IMG/VR virus record: IMGVR_UViG_3300032238_000336
Coordinates: 1 to 64,000 of that record
Length of the DNA: 64,000 nt
Strand: one strand, 5' to 3'
From: a virus
The notes beneath the pieces are model-generated. The model saw nothing but the letters and a program-made list of their open reading frames with translations. It was not told where the DNA came from and did no database searches. Of the stretch, positions 49,401-61,200 are shown in pieces. How positions within the stretch are numbered: position 1 is the first letter of the stretch; the number at the start of each line of letters is the position of its first letter. A program made the position numbers and the translations under genes.

Positions 49401-50679
49401 TTAACGTTCTATCACTGTATAATTTTACAATAGAAGTTGTATTAATTCCAACGGGAATGCTTCTACATACATTATTCAATATTATTTGCTTACCTATACT
49501 GAATGGTATAGACTCATTAATTACGGTAGTAGTCTGTCTGGGTTTACTAATATCAATTTGAGAAGTGGTAATAGTTTCTACTTCATATCCTTTAACATAG
49601 GCCTTACCTACATCTATACTAAGACAAGCTAAATCATTAGAAGGATTATTTCCCTCTGCAGTTTGTTGCCCTAGATTATAAATGCCATTATTTCCAATTT
49701 TATTATTCAATGATTCATTTAATGTAACTTTAAATGGTTTTACATAATAGTTTCCAGACTCATCATAAGTTCTTCTTGCAAGTTCATCAGTTAATAAACT
49801 ATTAGTTGTAGTTTTTGTAATTTTTTCTACAATACCATTTTTTACTCTTAATAATTCAATAAAATTTTCATCATTGAAGTCATCTAATGATTTTTTAATT
49901 AAAGTAGTATTAATAACTAATCTATCTGCACCAGATGATGTATAATTTGAAAATCCCTGAGCATTATCAAACAAATCATTATATTCATTAGATGCTACAG
50001 CAAAGTCTTCTTGAATTAATAGACCAATTCTATATGATGGAGTATTTGTGTATTGGTCTAAAATGACTGTTTGTGGTGAAACTTCTACAAAATATCCTCT
50101 AATAAAATATACACCTGCTGCTATTTTTGCAGCAGTTCCTACAGAAGTAGATTCTGAAGAAATTGTAGTTGCAAAAGTAGAATTTGCTCGTAATGAAGAT
50201 ACTGAATAGTCAACATCTTCAAGAATAATCAAGTTTTCAGAATCATTAAATTTACTTAATCCAAAATTATTAGTATCAGAGCTTTGATACTTTATATAAA
50301 GTGTATAATTTGATCTATCAGAATCTACATTAGTAATATAATTGTCTATTTTTGCTTTAACTCCACTAGTTTCACCTTGAATCAGTTTTCCTACAAGATT
50401 ATCAATATATGCAGATACGGGAATACCTAAATGAGAATCGTTAATTTCAACACAAGTATAATTAAAATCATAAGCAATTTGTCCAGGTATAACTACTGAC
50501 CCTTCTTTGAAAAAATGATTACCAAATTTTTCAATTTGATTTTGTAAGATGGATTGTAATGTAGTAATTTCCCTTGCTTGAATGGAAGTCCCTGGTTTAA
50601 AAAGTACCTTATAATAATTTTTTAAAGGATCAAAATCATCGTAATATGGAAAAATGTTGAGATTTGTATTTTGAGCCAT
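43399..50679 (-). CDS. Very large baseplate/fibre protein with N-terminal DUF4815-type domain
   Basis: The product has 2426 residues. The N terminus (FPYYDDFDPLKNYYKVLFKP, QAREITTLQSILQNQIEKFG) matches DUF4815, a domain found at the start of large cyanophage baseplate proteins, sometimes annotated gp10-like. The remainder is repetitive beta structure. It includes a GxGY unit (VSSGGSGYAVGDTLTIN), a reading LINDEIIQYTSVN, and jelly-roll-like stretches such as DPLAQSFEVADTNGVFITKC typical of wedge and fibre proteins. It lies seven bases after gp8. Its place in the baseplate is inferred from gene order. Confidence 0.78.
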   Translation of the reverse strand: MAQNTNLNIFPYYDDFDPLKNYYKVLFKPGTSIQAREITTLQSILQNQIEKFGNHFFKEGSVVIPGQIAYDFNYTCVEINDSHLGIPVSAYIDNLVGKLIQGETSGVKAKIDNYITNVDSDRSNYTLYIKYQSSDTNNFGLSKFNDSENLIILEDVDYSVSSLRANSTFATTISSESTSVGTAAKIAAGVYFIRGYFVEVSPQTVILDQYTNTPSYRIGLLIQEDFAVASNEYNDLFDNAQGFSNYTSSGADRLVINTTLIKKSLDDFNDENFIELLRVKNGIVEKITKTTTNSLLTDELARRTYDESGNYYVKPFKVTLNESLNNKIGNNGIYNLGQQTAEGNNPSNDLACLSIDVGKAYVKGYEVETITTSQIDISKPRQTTTVINESIPFSIGKQIILNNVCRSIPVGINTTSIVKLYSDRTLSTGFPSGTEIGVARVYDFKLKNSEYVDSSTKFECSLYDIQTYTELTLNSDISTIPVPAFIEGKNGGASGYLVSNVTNSNEVSLYQVSGTFLIGEQIKINGIDDTRTIRSVRDYGISDIHQLYQNGFTADVLLSKEVILGSSSSFSISDGTSGISTVTSSNQNFYSGINVGDIVSYTIGSSKLPTYSKVSNISPTLKSITIIPTVDVPNVCLGSLPTAVSTVNDFKKITLELLNTSNAYLYSELHNKNISNLNLESSDVIIKKSYNIAPGNFTTGSYTVTLESGNQDLTLEPFDEEDYTLAFSDGVIVSLDNQKVITNNKTITIQGIPPNSNGAILTVTFKKVNTKTRKKIYNPCSTLVIDKTISGVSTSTSGLTLSNVYGLRVEDKEISLNIPDVESVLAVYESSTTNEPQLPSITLTNLNSNILNSSIGEKIIGTKSNAVATLVSTINNKVNLVYLNENRFIINEEVTFEVSNVKGTVFSVSVGDKNIRNSYIFDNGYRKEFLDFSRIIRKSNAESPTKKLKIIYNNYTIKPDDDGDFVGVNSYDKDRYSFNIPVFNGIRSTDIIDLRPRVSTYSGNASPFEFSSRVFSSEYGSSPYIFAKDKTINLSYSYYLPRIDKLFLTKDGNFVINTGVPSITPTLPNTLDSALEVATIYLPAYLYNVDDCNIVLSPHKRYTMKDISNIDDRVSNVEYYTSLSLLETDTKNLTIRDSQTNLNKFKCGFFVDNFKSLDGGDSQNLSFKSSIDLENETLRPQHYTTSIDLLLGSELVSGTGIVYNPDADPRYVNDLGSPNIKKVGDIVCLNYRDVEYVKNRFSSRVENVNPFNVINWLGSIALHPSSDSWFESKVIGSNTVNVEGNYNSTISSLGADSNTGFAPAQWNSWNESNITIDPRGSGRRLVTDVTTVNRTGTQVQVNEKFDATTSSNIVSQSIILEMRSRNIEVVAKRLKPNTRFYGFFDSKDMNQYFIPKLLEVKMVSGTFQAGETVTGVLGTKNISFRLASQNHKYGPYNAPTEIYDVNPYQISLGLPSVYSPTSTLLNVDTFSLQLKSTSQFYGCVSIGMQLIGDTSGAIATISDLRLISDSSGTLIASLFIPDSNLPSTPTFLTGSKTLTLTSSSSNSQITGISDSSADAVFTSSGTLNNTQETTLRIRNATTTTNTIFDSNTRTTNRWVDPLAQSFEVADTNGVFITKCDIFFRSKDTNNIPVTLQIRTMQNGTPTQQVLPFAETVMEAKDVNISEDGTVPTTFVFPSPVYLEQTGSGYALVLVSASDSYTVWISRMGETDVSTINKPDSEKIIISQQPTLGSLFKSQNGSTWEPSQLEDLKFVLYRADFDTSGSVRFYNPELNIGNHQIVSLSPNPISAYSQSAIVGLGKSLTPTDISNLKVGAGITQLNNPYFSGRLVSILGSIGIGTTLSINDSGTGFIPSTTYSNVNIVNITGYGSGATANIVTDAFGKVSSATVSSGGSGYAVGDTLTINYSNTDNFGKNLVLSIPNNVGIISAFNSIKIDNIQGTVDNNTNTSIDYIVSNGISITNAYVSSYSSINTGTYLKVSHSNHGMYFENSIVSLSGIESDVSPVTLSSEYPSTSTSDIKLSNVNIFTTFENIPVGPGNPGYILINDEIIQYTSVNTNTNTLGGILRAIDTTKLNLHKQNDLVFKYEFNGISLRRINKTHNIKSPIEIDSYYIHLNMSSGGINRTLDNNITGPKLFFNSTKSGGSYLYTTPQTDSMVGPKATQNIAFNLVKPNVQTLLPNSTTIESRIRTFTGTSVSGNEVPYIDNGYENISLNSNNYLSSTRIICSKVNEEDRLGDFPGKKSFTLEMVLSTNDSKVSPIIDLDRVSLITVMNRIDSPVLDFTLDPRVNGIDTDPNSAIYISKQINLAKSADSLKVLLDAYRHSTNEIKVMYRLFRNDSPNQKQNYELFPGYNNLDENGNIINYSKNTGNSDTFVSPSISSNDFRSYEYTDSNLPVFNGFQIKIIMTGTNQSFVPRIKNLRAIATL

Positions 50680-50686
50680 TTTTTTA

Positions 50687-52237
50687 TCAGAACTCCAGTA
50701 TTATTTTGATATCTTCTTTTTGACTTACAGACCTTGGAATTGCTTGCCTGGTATCTATGTAAAGTAGTTCACCGGAACCTTTTACATATTCTGAGGAAGA
50801 AATACCTGATGTGAAAGTAGTTCCTAGACGATAGATTTTATTATTTATAGTGGTAGAAATTCCACTAAATGAGGTATCAATTAATAATGGAGAAGGAGTG
50901 AATTCGCAATTAATAATAGTAGACCCACCTACCCCAACATTTGAACTAAATTCGTTTATACCATAACTAACTTCACTTTTAGCTAGTCCTACGGGTTGAT
51001 AATACTTCAATACTCCAGTAGTATTATCCCAAGATGCCACAAATCCAATAGCTGTAGTCCCAGTACTTATAGTTTGAGTAATTACATTATCTATTGGATA
51101 AACTGTATTAGTTGAAGTAGTTTTTAATTTTAAAGATTTTAATCCACTTACATAAGTATTATCAGTATTAACTGTTGGATTTTTTATAATACCAACAGTA
51201 GCAAAATCATTTCCAACAATTGCATCTGGGTTATCTTGGTCAGTTTCATATCGAGAATATACTAAAACTCGATATGCTCCAAGTTCTCTATACACATCAT
51301 ACCCGTGTCCTCCTTTGGGGGGTATAATGACATCAAATTGAGCAGAATTATTTGTATCTGTTAAACTTAAAGATGAAGGAATTCCCGGAGCCCCCGGTTC
51401 AAATTTAATAATACCTTTAGTATATCCCATACCGCCATCTGTAACAATAATCTCTGAAACTTCACCAAAGGAATTAGTTATAATTGTAACTTTTCCTCCA
51501 GTTCCATCTCCTAATATAGGTATATCATTATAAGTAGTAGATTTTGTATATCCCAATCCTCTACTTCTAATCGATACTACTTCTACTTTTCCATCAGTGG
51601 CATTATTTTTTATTGAAATACTTTCTCCACTAGTTCCCCAGTTTTCGGGAACGGGAATAAAATTTACACTATCAAATTTTACAAATTCAATAGGTTTAAT
51701 TGTATATAAGTATTTCCAAATATATCCATCCCCACTAGTTCCAGCAGGACTTGCTTCTAATCCTACAAATGTCGGTTGGTCTAATGATGGGTTTCCTTTT
51801 GGATTTTCAGGAGTAGCACCATTGTTTAAACAAATATAAACTCTAAAGTCTTCATTTATTACATAATAATTTGCATCATATAAAGAAGTTGAATTTGTTA
51901 TAGGTGAAAGATTATACGCATTATAATCATTTCTATACATTTCATAAGTAGTTCCTGATACCCACTGTTCCTTTCTAATAACTCTAGAAACATCTGAAGT
52001 TAATATTTTTTTTAAAGTTATTATAGTATCTTTTACATTACTTTCATTTGCAAAACTATCTAATGGTGGAGGGGGAGATACTTGCCAAGATGGGGTTCCT
52101 CCTGCTTCTGGATTTAATGAATTTGGTTGACCTATAAAAGTATAATAATTATTTGCAGTACTACCAATAGAAACTAATGATTTAACAAAAGTTTCTGCAT
52201 TCATTATTCTAAACTGATCTGATATAATTGCAGACAT
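50687..52237 (-). CDS. 8: Baseplate wedge protein, T4 gp8-like
   Basis: The product has 516 residues (T4 has 334). The N-terminal half is gp8: ISDQFRIMNAETFVKSL, VIRKEQWVSGTTYEMYRND, YYVINEDFRVYICLNNG and GTSGDGYIWKYLYTIKP. The C-terminal half contains two GxGY units (VSIRSRGLGYTKSTTYN, VTDGGMGYTKGIIKF) and RELGAYRVLVYSRYE. gp8 links gp6 and gp7 in the wedge. A variant late box lies at 52258-52265. Confidence 0.9.
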   Translation of the reverse strand: MSAIISDQFRIMNAETFVKSLVSIGSTANNYYTFIGQPNSLNPEAGGTPSWQVSPPPPLDSFANESNVKDTIITLKKILTSDVSRVIRKEQWVSGTTYEMYRNDYNAYNLSPITNSTSLYDANYYVINEDFRVYICLNNGATPENPKGNPSLDQPTFVGLEASPAGTSGDGYIWKYLYTIKPIEFVKFDSVNFIPVPENWGTSGESISIKNNATDGKVEVVSIRSRGLGYTKSTTYNDIPILGDGTGGKVTIITNSFGEVSEIIVTDGGMGYTKGIIKFEPGAPGIPSSLSLTDTNNSAQFDVIIPPKGGHGYDVYRELGAYRVLVYSRYETDQDNPDAIVGNDFATVGIIKNPTVNTDNTYVSGLKSLKLKTTSTNTVYPIDNVITQTISTGTTAIGFVASWDNTTGVLKYYQPVGLAKSEVSYGINEFSSNVGVGGSTIINCEFTPSPLLIDTSFSGISTTINNKIYRLGTTFTSGISSSEYVKGSGELLYIDTRQAIPRSVSQKEDIKIILEF

Positions 52238-52257
52238 TTTAACTTAATATTTTTATA

Positions 52258-52265
52258 TATTTATC
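52258..52265 (-). promoter_or_regulatory. Late promoter-like box GATAAATA for gp8
   Basis: A one-base variant of the late box lies 21 bases before gp8 and overlaps the stop codon of the giant gp7-like gene. Confidence 0.45.
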
Positions 52266-55200
52266 AAAGTAATAGAGGGACTGTTCTGGAAACTTGAGAT
52301 GAAGTAGATAGACCAATTAATCCGTTATCGGTATTCACATCGAATTGTTTAGGAGTTCCCAATTGTCGATTATCATAATCATAGAATTTACCCCAACTAT
52401 AATTTCCATAAAAACTAGTTTGTGATAATCCTGCAATATTTACAGATAATCCACCATCTACAGCAACAAAATTGCATTTAACGGTAACAATTCCTGCGTT
52501 AGGTAGTGTTACATCTTCTACTCTATACACACCATCTATAAAACTTCTTGCAGTTCCAACTTTTGAATTTGGATAATTGGACATCCCACCTAAACTATCG
52601 GTTATTCCAGTCAATGCGTGTCCGCATATTACATTACTATTAGAAATTACAAAGTAGTCTCCAATTTCTAGTTGACTTGAATTAATTCCAAAAGTATTTA
52701 AAGAACTATATCCAATTCCTAAATTATCATTATCATATGTATTTGATTTTAGTTCAAAGTCTATTCTTCCAGTTTGTATTCCAGGAGAAGATGCAAATGT
52801 GTTAATTCCAACTATAGAACCATAATCTCCTTTAACCTTTACTGAAGTAAGTTTTTCATATTTTATTATGTCTAATGAAGTATAATCTAAAATATTAATA
52901 TTTCTCTTGAATTCTGGTAATCTATTTGGACCGGAATCTAATTCACTGAAATATGGAAATGCATCATTTACATAAACTGCAGTATCATTGATACCTACAG
53001 AATTGATTAAGAATGTGTTAGGAATAATATTAGATTTTAAAGTCGTTCTTGATTTAGAAATCAAAGAACCATTGATAATTCTATCCGCAGTTTGTTTAGT
53101 CCAACTTAGAGGTCTAGCAGTATTTGTGATGCCATATCCAGTATAAACAAAAGTATCTAAAGTATTTGATTGTACTATTCTTTTAACAACTCGTTCTAAT
53201 TGTTCTGTAGTTATTGCAGAGGTTATATTTTGTCTAGATTGTAAAATATCCCCATCTTTTATAGTTTGAACTGGAGTGACCTCCTCCACATCAGAACTAG
53301 ACCCCCTATAGAATAATATAGTGCAAGTTGATCCAGAAGAAGGAGGCTCTGTAAATAATATTCTTCCAGCAAAGTATCTGTATGCTACAGTCGGTACTTG
53401 TAAAATACCATTAATAAGAATAAAGAAATTATTTTCGATAGTTAAATCTGAACCCGAAGGAACTTTAAATGTAATTCTAGTATCAATTCCATTCACGGGA
53501 GTTGTTATATCAAATAATCTTTCAAAACCATTAAATTTATTTGAAATATCATTAAACTGTATGAACTGTCCAGGATAATAACCACTAAAGATATCAGAAA
53601 CAGTTTCAGTTACAGTTAATTTAAATTCATCAAATAAATTCCCCGCAGTTGGGTCTGTAGTTAATCCTACTACTCTTAGAACATCTCCTACTTTATATAA
53701 AGAACCTGGGTCATTTAATAAGAAATTTCCAATACTTGTATCACTTGCAACTAAAATCGATACTTTAGCACCAGTTCCTAATCCAGAATTTTCTGGAGCA
53801 TATTCTACATCTAAGTTATAATATGGCAAAGGAGTATCGATATTTACAATAGGAACCGAAGTTGAAGTGTAACCACTTCCTGGATTCACGATTGTAAATC
53901 CAGTTATAGTTCCAGATGCTCCTACATTAGCAACAATGGACGCCCCGGTTCCAACTATGGAACCTAGGTTAATATATGGAGAGGTTCTATACCCGCTTCC
54001 TGCCCCTGTAAGATACACATTAGAGATAGTGCCTAATCCAGAAACAGAAACTGTTGCAGCAGCACCTACAAGAGGCACATAACCAAAGGCAGTATTGATA
54101 CCAACATTTAAAATCTTACCGGAATTTGGAATTCCTGTTAAATAACTAATCTCATTTGCATTACTATTTTGAATTGTGAAATCAGTTTCAGGAACCTGTA
54201 GTACATTGTTTATGAATACTAATGGGTTATTACTCGCATTAGTTCCATAGTTTCTATTATTATAAATTTGTGTTATATTATTTTGATTTTCTTTTAAAAT
54301 GAATGTAGATAGTCCTGTAAACTGGTCTGAGATATCATCAAAAATAAGATTTTTATCATCTGGATATGCAGGGTCAAATTTTCTACTGAATACTCTACCT
54401 GAGAAAGAAGATGATACTTTTAGTCCTTCTAACCCAGTAGGACCTTGTGGGGGAGATGTAAAGAATATAGTGTCTTCAATGATATTATAATCACCTCTGA
54501 TGATATTAATATCAGACCCAGATGTATGATTATTTTCTTGAGTTCCTAGGAAACCTCGTTCAACATTTATTACATTAGTTGAACCTATACCTACATTAAT
54601 TATTTTTAGGAGTTCATCATTAATTTTAAGAATATCAATAGTTGAAATGGAACTTATTCCCGAGTTCACATAAATTGAATTTATTCCCACATTAGCATCA
54701 TTCACTAATCCTAAAGTGATTGGTCTATTGTAGAGTGGTTTTTGTATAATATTATCAATAGAAATTAAAGCATTAGCATTTGGATTATCTACAGTAAATT
54801 TATGAGTTCCTATTCCTAAACTAGTTAGTTCTAATCTTGTAGATGTAGATAGACCGGATACTTGGAAACTATTGTCATTAATTTTATTAACATATAACGT
54901 TGAAGGTAATATATCTGTAGATATTCCTCCTGAAACTAAGTTAGTAGTAGTAATTCTAATAGGAGTGCCACCTTGATATGAATAGAATATTTTTTGACCA
55001 GTTTGTAAGTTATGATTGGTAATATTAAAACTATAGGTAGTCAAATTTACAATAGAACTATCATTGGAGTTAAAAGTTCTACTGAAGAGAGGGATATTTT
55101 TATTAGTTAATTTGAATGAACTAATTCCAGATACTATATTACCATTTAATCTTCTAGAAAAACTTAATCTTTCAGTTACTATTCCTGAATATGATTTATG

Positions 55201-58200
55201 TGGGTATAATGTAAATACACTTCCAATTCCGATTGAAGTTATACCAGTATTTTCTGGATATGTATGATAAGTAGAGTAACCAACAATATCACCAACTAAT
55301 AACCCAGCAGTAGATACTCCTAAGTTATATGGATAGTCCGGATTAAAAGTTACTGGTATATTTGATTGTATAGTTATTTCAGCATTAGTACCAGTAAACT
55401 GACTACTTATATCATCAATTTGAATTACTTTATTTGTATTATTTAAAATATAAGGAAGTAGGTCAATACCTTTAATCGCAGTTAATCCAACTCCAGCAAC
55501 ATTCCAAGGTTCAATCGCACCAAAACTTATTCTTTCCGCATATGACTGATTAACTTGAGATTCATCGTAAACAATTGCAAAATTATCACGAGTGGATAAT
55601 GATACTTGATTATCTATTTTTATAATTAAAGTTACCTCACTTTTAGGAGGATTCATTCTAACAGTATTACCTGCCTGACTAACAACTTCTAAATCTGAAA
55701 ATTCTCTATATCCTGAGGGGTGAATTACTGAATGTACAGGTTCTTTCCAATCACTGTATGGAACTTCACCTCTTATCGCATACGAAAAATTTTGATAATA
55801 ATTATTATCTGATATTTTTTGTAATGAATTATTTAAATCTCCAATATTATTTTGAGTATAATTTATTTTATCTCTAGCTACTCCTAATGTCGATTTTAGA
55901 TTGAAGTTATTTACATTTGTAATTGCTCCATTAAGATTTGATATCGATCCTTTCAATCGATATCCAATATCCAGTTTTCCTTCAGACTTATTAATTCTTA
56001 TTTGTTTTAGTTTATTATCCCACCCATTTTCCATTACATATCCAATAAAAGTTTGATTTCCTTGTAAATCAACTCCAGTTATTTTTTCACCAGAAATATA
56101 ACTAACATCATCAGATATATTCATTTTAAAGGTAGCCATATCTTTACGATTAACTACTGTTCCATATCCATTTGCTAAAGTGTAAGAACCAAATGTCCCA
56201 GGCAATCCAGTTATATCATATATTATAGTTGAAGTATTGACATCTACTGATACTACTTTAAAAAATACATAATTATAATCTTTAGAGTTATAATTATTTT
56301 GAGCATTTGATGTGATATTACAATTTTCTATAAAAATCTCATCCCCCACACTGAATGGAAATATACCAGATAATAAAGGATACGATGTAGTGTCTATTTG
56401 AATGCTATTTTGTGTAGGTGATATATTTGTTATTTGAATAATATCAAATCCATTAGAATTATTTACAGGTACTATTGGTAATGGTGTATCAAGAGTATTA
56501 TCATTTAATATAATACTTACTTTGGATACACTATTTCCATTAAGTTCTGTAGTTAATTGCAATACATTATTTCCAATTACTTTTAAGTTTGGAGCAGTAT
56601 TGTAATTTTTTCCTCCATAAAGCACATCTACGGATTTGACATTAGAAACTTTATTTAATATTGCAATCGTGGGTATAGATAATTTTGGTAATAGTGTGCT
56701 ATCTGTAGGATAGTCAAATCCATCTTTAACCCTTTCTAATGTGTCAATTTTTCCTATTTTACTAGAAACCGTATTTAATAATTCATTACTTCCGGATGTT
56801 GTAAGTATTGAAGTGATTTTAGGTATTTTATTATGAATTTTTCCTTTTTCATTTACTTTAATAGTTTTTATCGGTCCTTTAGCAGTCTTTGATGTTGTAG
56901 AATATGTTGCATTATTAGCAATAATATTTTCAAAATAATTAGGTTTATTTTTTAAGTTCAATCTGAATGAAGTATCCGAAGTTGGAATTGCTGAATATTT
57001 ACCATCATATAAATTTTCAAGTAGTATAATTTTACCTCCTGATATTACATCAGTATCTATAGATACTTGTTTTTGAGATAAGGGTGAATTAATATTAAAA
57101 TCTAAAGTATAATACAACTCATTCGGGTACTTTTGATTAATAGTATCTAAAGTAGATGAGGTATATCTATATGGTTCTAATTCATATAAAAATTTTGAAT
57201 CTTTGTATAATTTAATATATGAACCAATTCCTACAAATTTAAATATATTTCCCTTATTCAAATAAATTAATGGATTTACTTTTGCAATTGAATGTACACC
57301 AGTACCAGTACTAGTTAACTTGACATAGTTATTTTTAGATATGTCATCATAATATTGAGTTAGTTTAATGGCATTTGGATTTTCTCTTAATACAAAATAT
57401 CTTTCATTATTAACTAATCCACCAATAGAAGGGTTGGTTAAATTCGTATATACAACTTTATCCCCGGTTTGAAGTGAATCATCTGAAATATAAATTGTTG
57501 ATGTTGCAACATCAACTGATGTCGATGCGTTGAAAGTAACAGGTGCAGTAGTTATCTTGCGAATGGTTGAATTGTAATCTAGTTCAACTTCAAATGTATT
57601 AGAAGTTATTACTTTAAGATCAATTTCATCATTGGATGATAATAAATGGGGATACTTTGTATTGGCAATTATAGTGTATCTTTCAGTTTTTCCACTTATT
57701 AAATCATATTGAGTAGTAAATTTATGAGAATTGCCTAAAGAGTTGCTATTATCTCTAAAATATAATGAATTATAACTGACACCTATTCCAGTACTGGTAG
57801 TAAATCCCAATGTAGATAATCCTACAAAATTTGCACCATAATTTACTGCATATACGGTTTGTCCATCGACTAACTGAAACTGTGCCGAAGATGGAAAATT
57901 GGATACTTTTAATCCAACACCTGCAACTCCTACATTATATGTTAGGGGTTGACCTGTATAATATTTGTGATTTTCAATATAGATTGATTTAGGTGGAACA
58001 AAATAAGTAGTATTTCCATAATCAATATAAGTAGTTCCTATAGTTCCCAATCCTATACTATTTGAAGGATTAAAATATACAACAGAATTTTCTTGTAAGT
58101 TGGCATTAAATTTAGGTTCATTAAATGTAAATTTAGTAGGAAGTAGTTTAACTAAAGATATACCAGCACTATGAATGCCAATATTACTAATTCTATCTAC

Positions 58201-61200
58201 GAGCAGTTGAGACTGGTTAAATTTAATGTCTCTAATTTTTAATACTTCAGAATCAATTTGAATATAATCATTAATACTGAATCCAGAAACATCATTGACA
58301 GAAATAGTAGTAGATAAACCAGTGATTCCTGATGATGGGATATCTAATGAAAGTCCAGATGTTTTCTGATTTACTGAAATAATTTTACTTCCTTCTAAAG
58401 ATGAATATTGATTAGAAGAAATCGAAGATATCACAACAATGTCATTTGATACTAAACTATGAGGCATTGTCGTAATGCCTGTAATTATATTATTTTTATT
58501 TTTAAATATTACATCTTTTAAAGTAGAAATTCCTACTGTTATATCAGTTAAGGGAACTCCATTAATACTCGATACAGAACAACTTGGACTAATGGTATTT
58601 GGAGTATTTTCAAATTGAAGTCTATCTCCAACCATAAAATTATCACCTGGAGATACTATATTAACAGAATCTATTCCAGACTTAATAATATTATTTACTA
58701 TAAATTCTTGCTTATATTTTGGGTCAATTTTATTGATTGGTAAATACCCAGAATTTTCAGAATTTAAATAATATGGACCAGTATTTCTAATAAAATTAAT
58801 AGAATCTAAATTTAAATCTTGATTAATATATCCGTTGAAATTTTTAACTATTGGAGTATTTTTAAATTCCGCAGCTATTGTATATGGATATACTGGAATA
58901 TTTAAGTTATTTAATGTTGTAAAATAAGCATAGGTCCCTTCAGGAAACTCATTAGTTTGAATAAACATTCCGTTATGCTCATCCAAATCTCCAAAATTTG
59001 GAATATACCTATAATCTTCTATGAAATCACCATTATTCCATTGAGCAGGCCTTATACCACTTATACTATTGACATCTACATTAGGTAATTGATAACTACT
59101 TTTAACTTTTGATGGAGAAGTTGATGAAGATAAATTTGCATAGGGTCCATAAATTGGATTTCCATCATAAGCCCACCCTAGAATAGGAGAAGCATTTCCC
59201 GAGTTATCTCCAACTTCATCTCTTAATTTTTTTGGTGGATAAAAATTAATATACTGCAAAGTTTTTTTAACATTATTACTTGGTATAAGAATTCCTTCTC
59301 CTGAAAAATTCTTTATTTTATTTGAGTATTTTTTATATTGGTTTAACGTCCATTTTGTTAAATTTGCTATAAATTTAGCAGAGCTTCCTCTCTTTACAAT
59401 TTGAAGACTGGTTTGTTTATTTACATATCCAAGTCCAGGATTTACTATAGACACATCTGTAATTCTACCATTTTCAACTTTAGGAACTAACAACGCATAT
59501 TTTCCAGAACCAGTAATTATAATATCAATATCTTCACCATATCCAGAACCACCAGATAAAATTTGAACTCCGACAATTTTTCCTTCAAATATAACTGGAT
59601 TAAGTAATGCTTCAGTAGATGGAGTTTGAATTTTTACATCTGGTCTTCTATGGAAGTTTATAATATCCGAAGACCCATAGTTAGTGCCATAATTTTCTAT
59701 AAATAGACTTTCAAATTCTCCCAATACAATAGGTACAAACACTGGAGAAATTGCAGTTGAAGATATTCCAGAAGTAGTTTCTACAACTACTTGAATAGGT
59801 GGATATTTAAAAGTATGTGTTCCTGAACCAATAGAATTTAGATTTACAAATTTATTATGTGAGTAATTGTAATAAAAATCTGTAGAAATAGTTTGTGCTA
59901 ATCTGAACTTATTGTTATCAATTACATTTACAATATATTGACTAGTTGTAGATAGTCCTGAAACTCGTGTACCTGTAGTTGAGTATACAACGATATCTTT
60001 TTCTTTTAAATTATGGTTTTTAACAAGTATGTAATTATCAAAAGTATTAATTGAATCTGTAGTATCATCAATATAGTTTAAAGATGAAAGTTTAACAGTT
60101 TTATTTGAATAATTTTCTCCACTCTTTTTCACATATACTTCAGTTATAGTATTTTTAATATCGACTGTCTTTAAATAATAAATTCCAGTATTATTATTTC
60201 CAATAACAATTGCATTATTTTTATTGATAGAATCAGATTTATTTCGGTATAGTTTAATTTGAGTTGAATTTATAACACCAACATAATAAACTGAGTTGTT
60301 AACCAATCCCACTAATTCTGGATTTGAATTATTTTGATAAATTACTTGCTCAGTATTTTGAAAATTATGATTACTTGTAAAAGTAATCACATTTGATGAT
60401 ATTGCAGAACCTAAAAAGTAAGATATGATAGGTGATTGTATTAAATTGCTTTCAAGCACTGCACCATATCCATTTCCACCAGTTATAGAAATCTTGGGTT
60501 TGACTTGATATCCAATACCTGGAGAAATTACCTGAATTGCTCTTACCGTGCCTCTCATATTGGCGTGAACTTGTGCTCCAATTCCTTGCCCCCCCTCATC
60601 ACTAATTTCAATCGTAGGGGCATTTATAACATCATAATCCTTTCCTGAATTTGAAATTGTAATGTCATTAATTTTACCATAATAATAACCTTCATTAAAT
60701 ATAGCAGGTGAATATAACTCAACTCCATTAATAAGTAATCCTAAAGACTTACCAATTGTATTTTTACTTGTGGCAGTATTTTCATTATTTTTATTATTAA
60801 TATTAAATATTTTTAATAATTTTTGATGTTCTAAAACTGAATCATTTTTTCCTTCATATCCTAATTTTACAATAGTTCCAATATTTGATACACTAGTTTG
60901 AATCCCTATGTAATTATTAGCATAAAGATTACTATAACTGTATGATAATGATATTGAAGTTTCGGTGTATCTATTTACAAAATAAGTTCCAGTAGAAAGT
61001 CCAGTAAACTCTAAACTTGGAGTAAAATAAACCTTCTCTCCGGTATAAAAATAGTGTAGATCAGTAGTGGAAAATATAGATGTTTCAACTCCTGCAGATA
61101 TTAAACCTACTTCTCTATTATCTAATATAATATTTTTATAATCAGGAAGTCCTGAAGATAATACAACTACATTATTGGTTGAGGTATCAATATAAGTATT

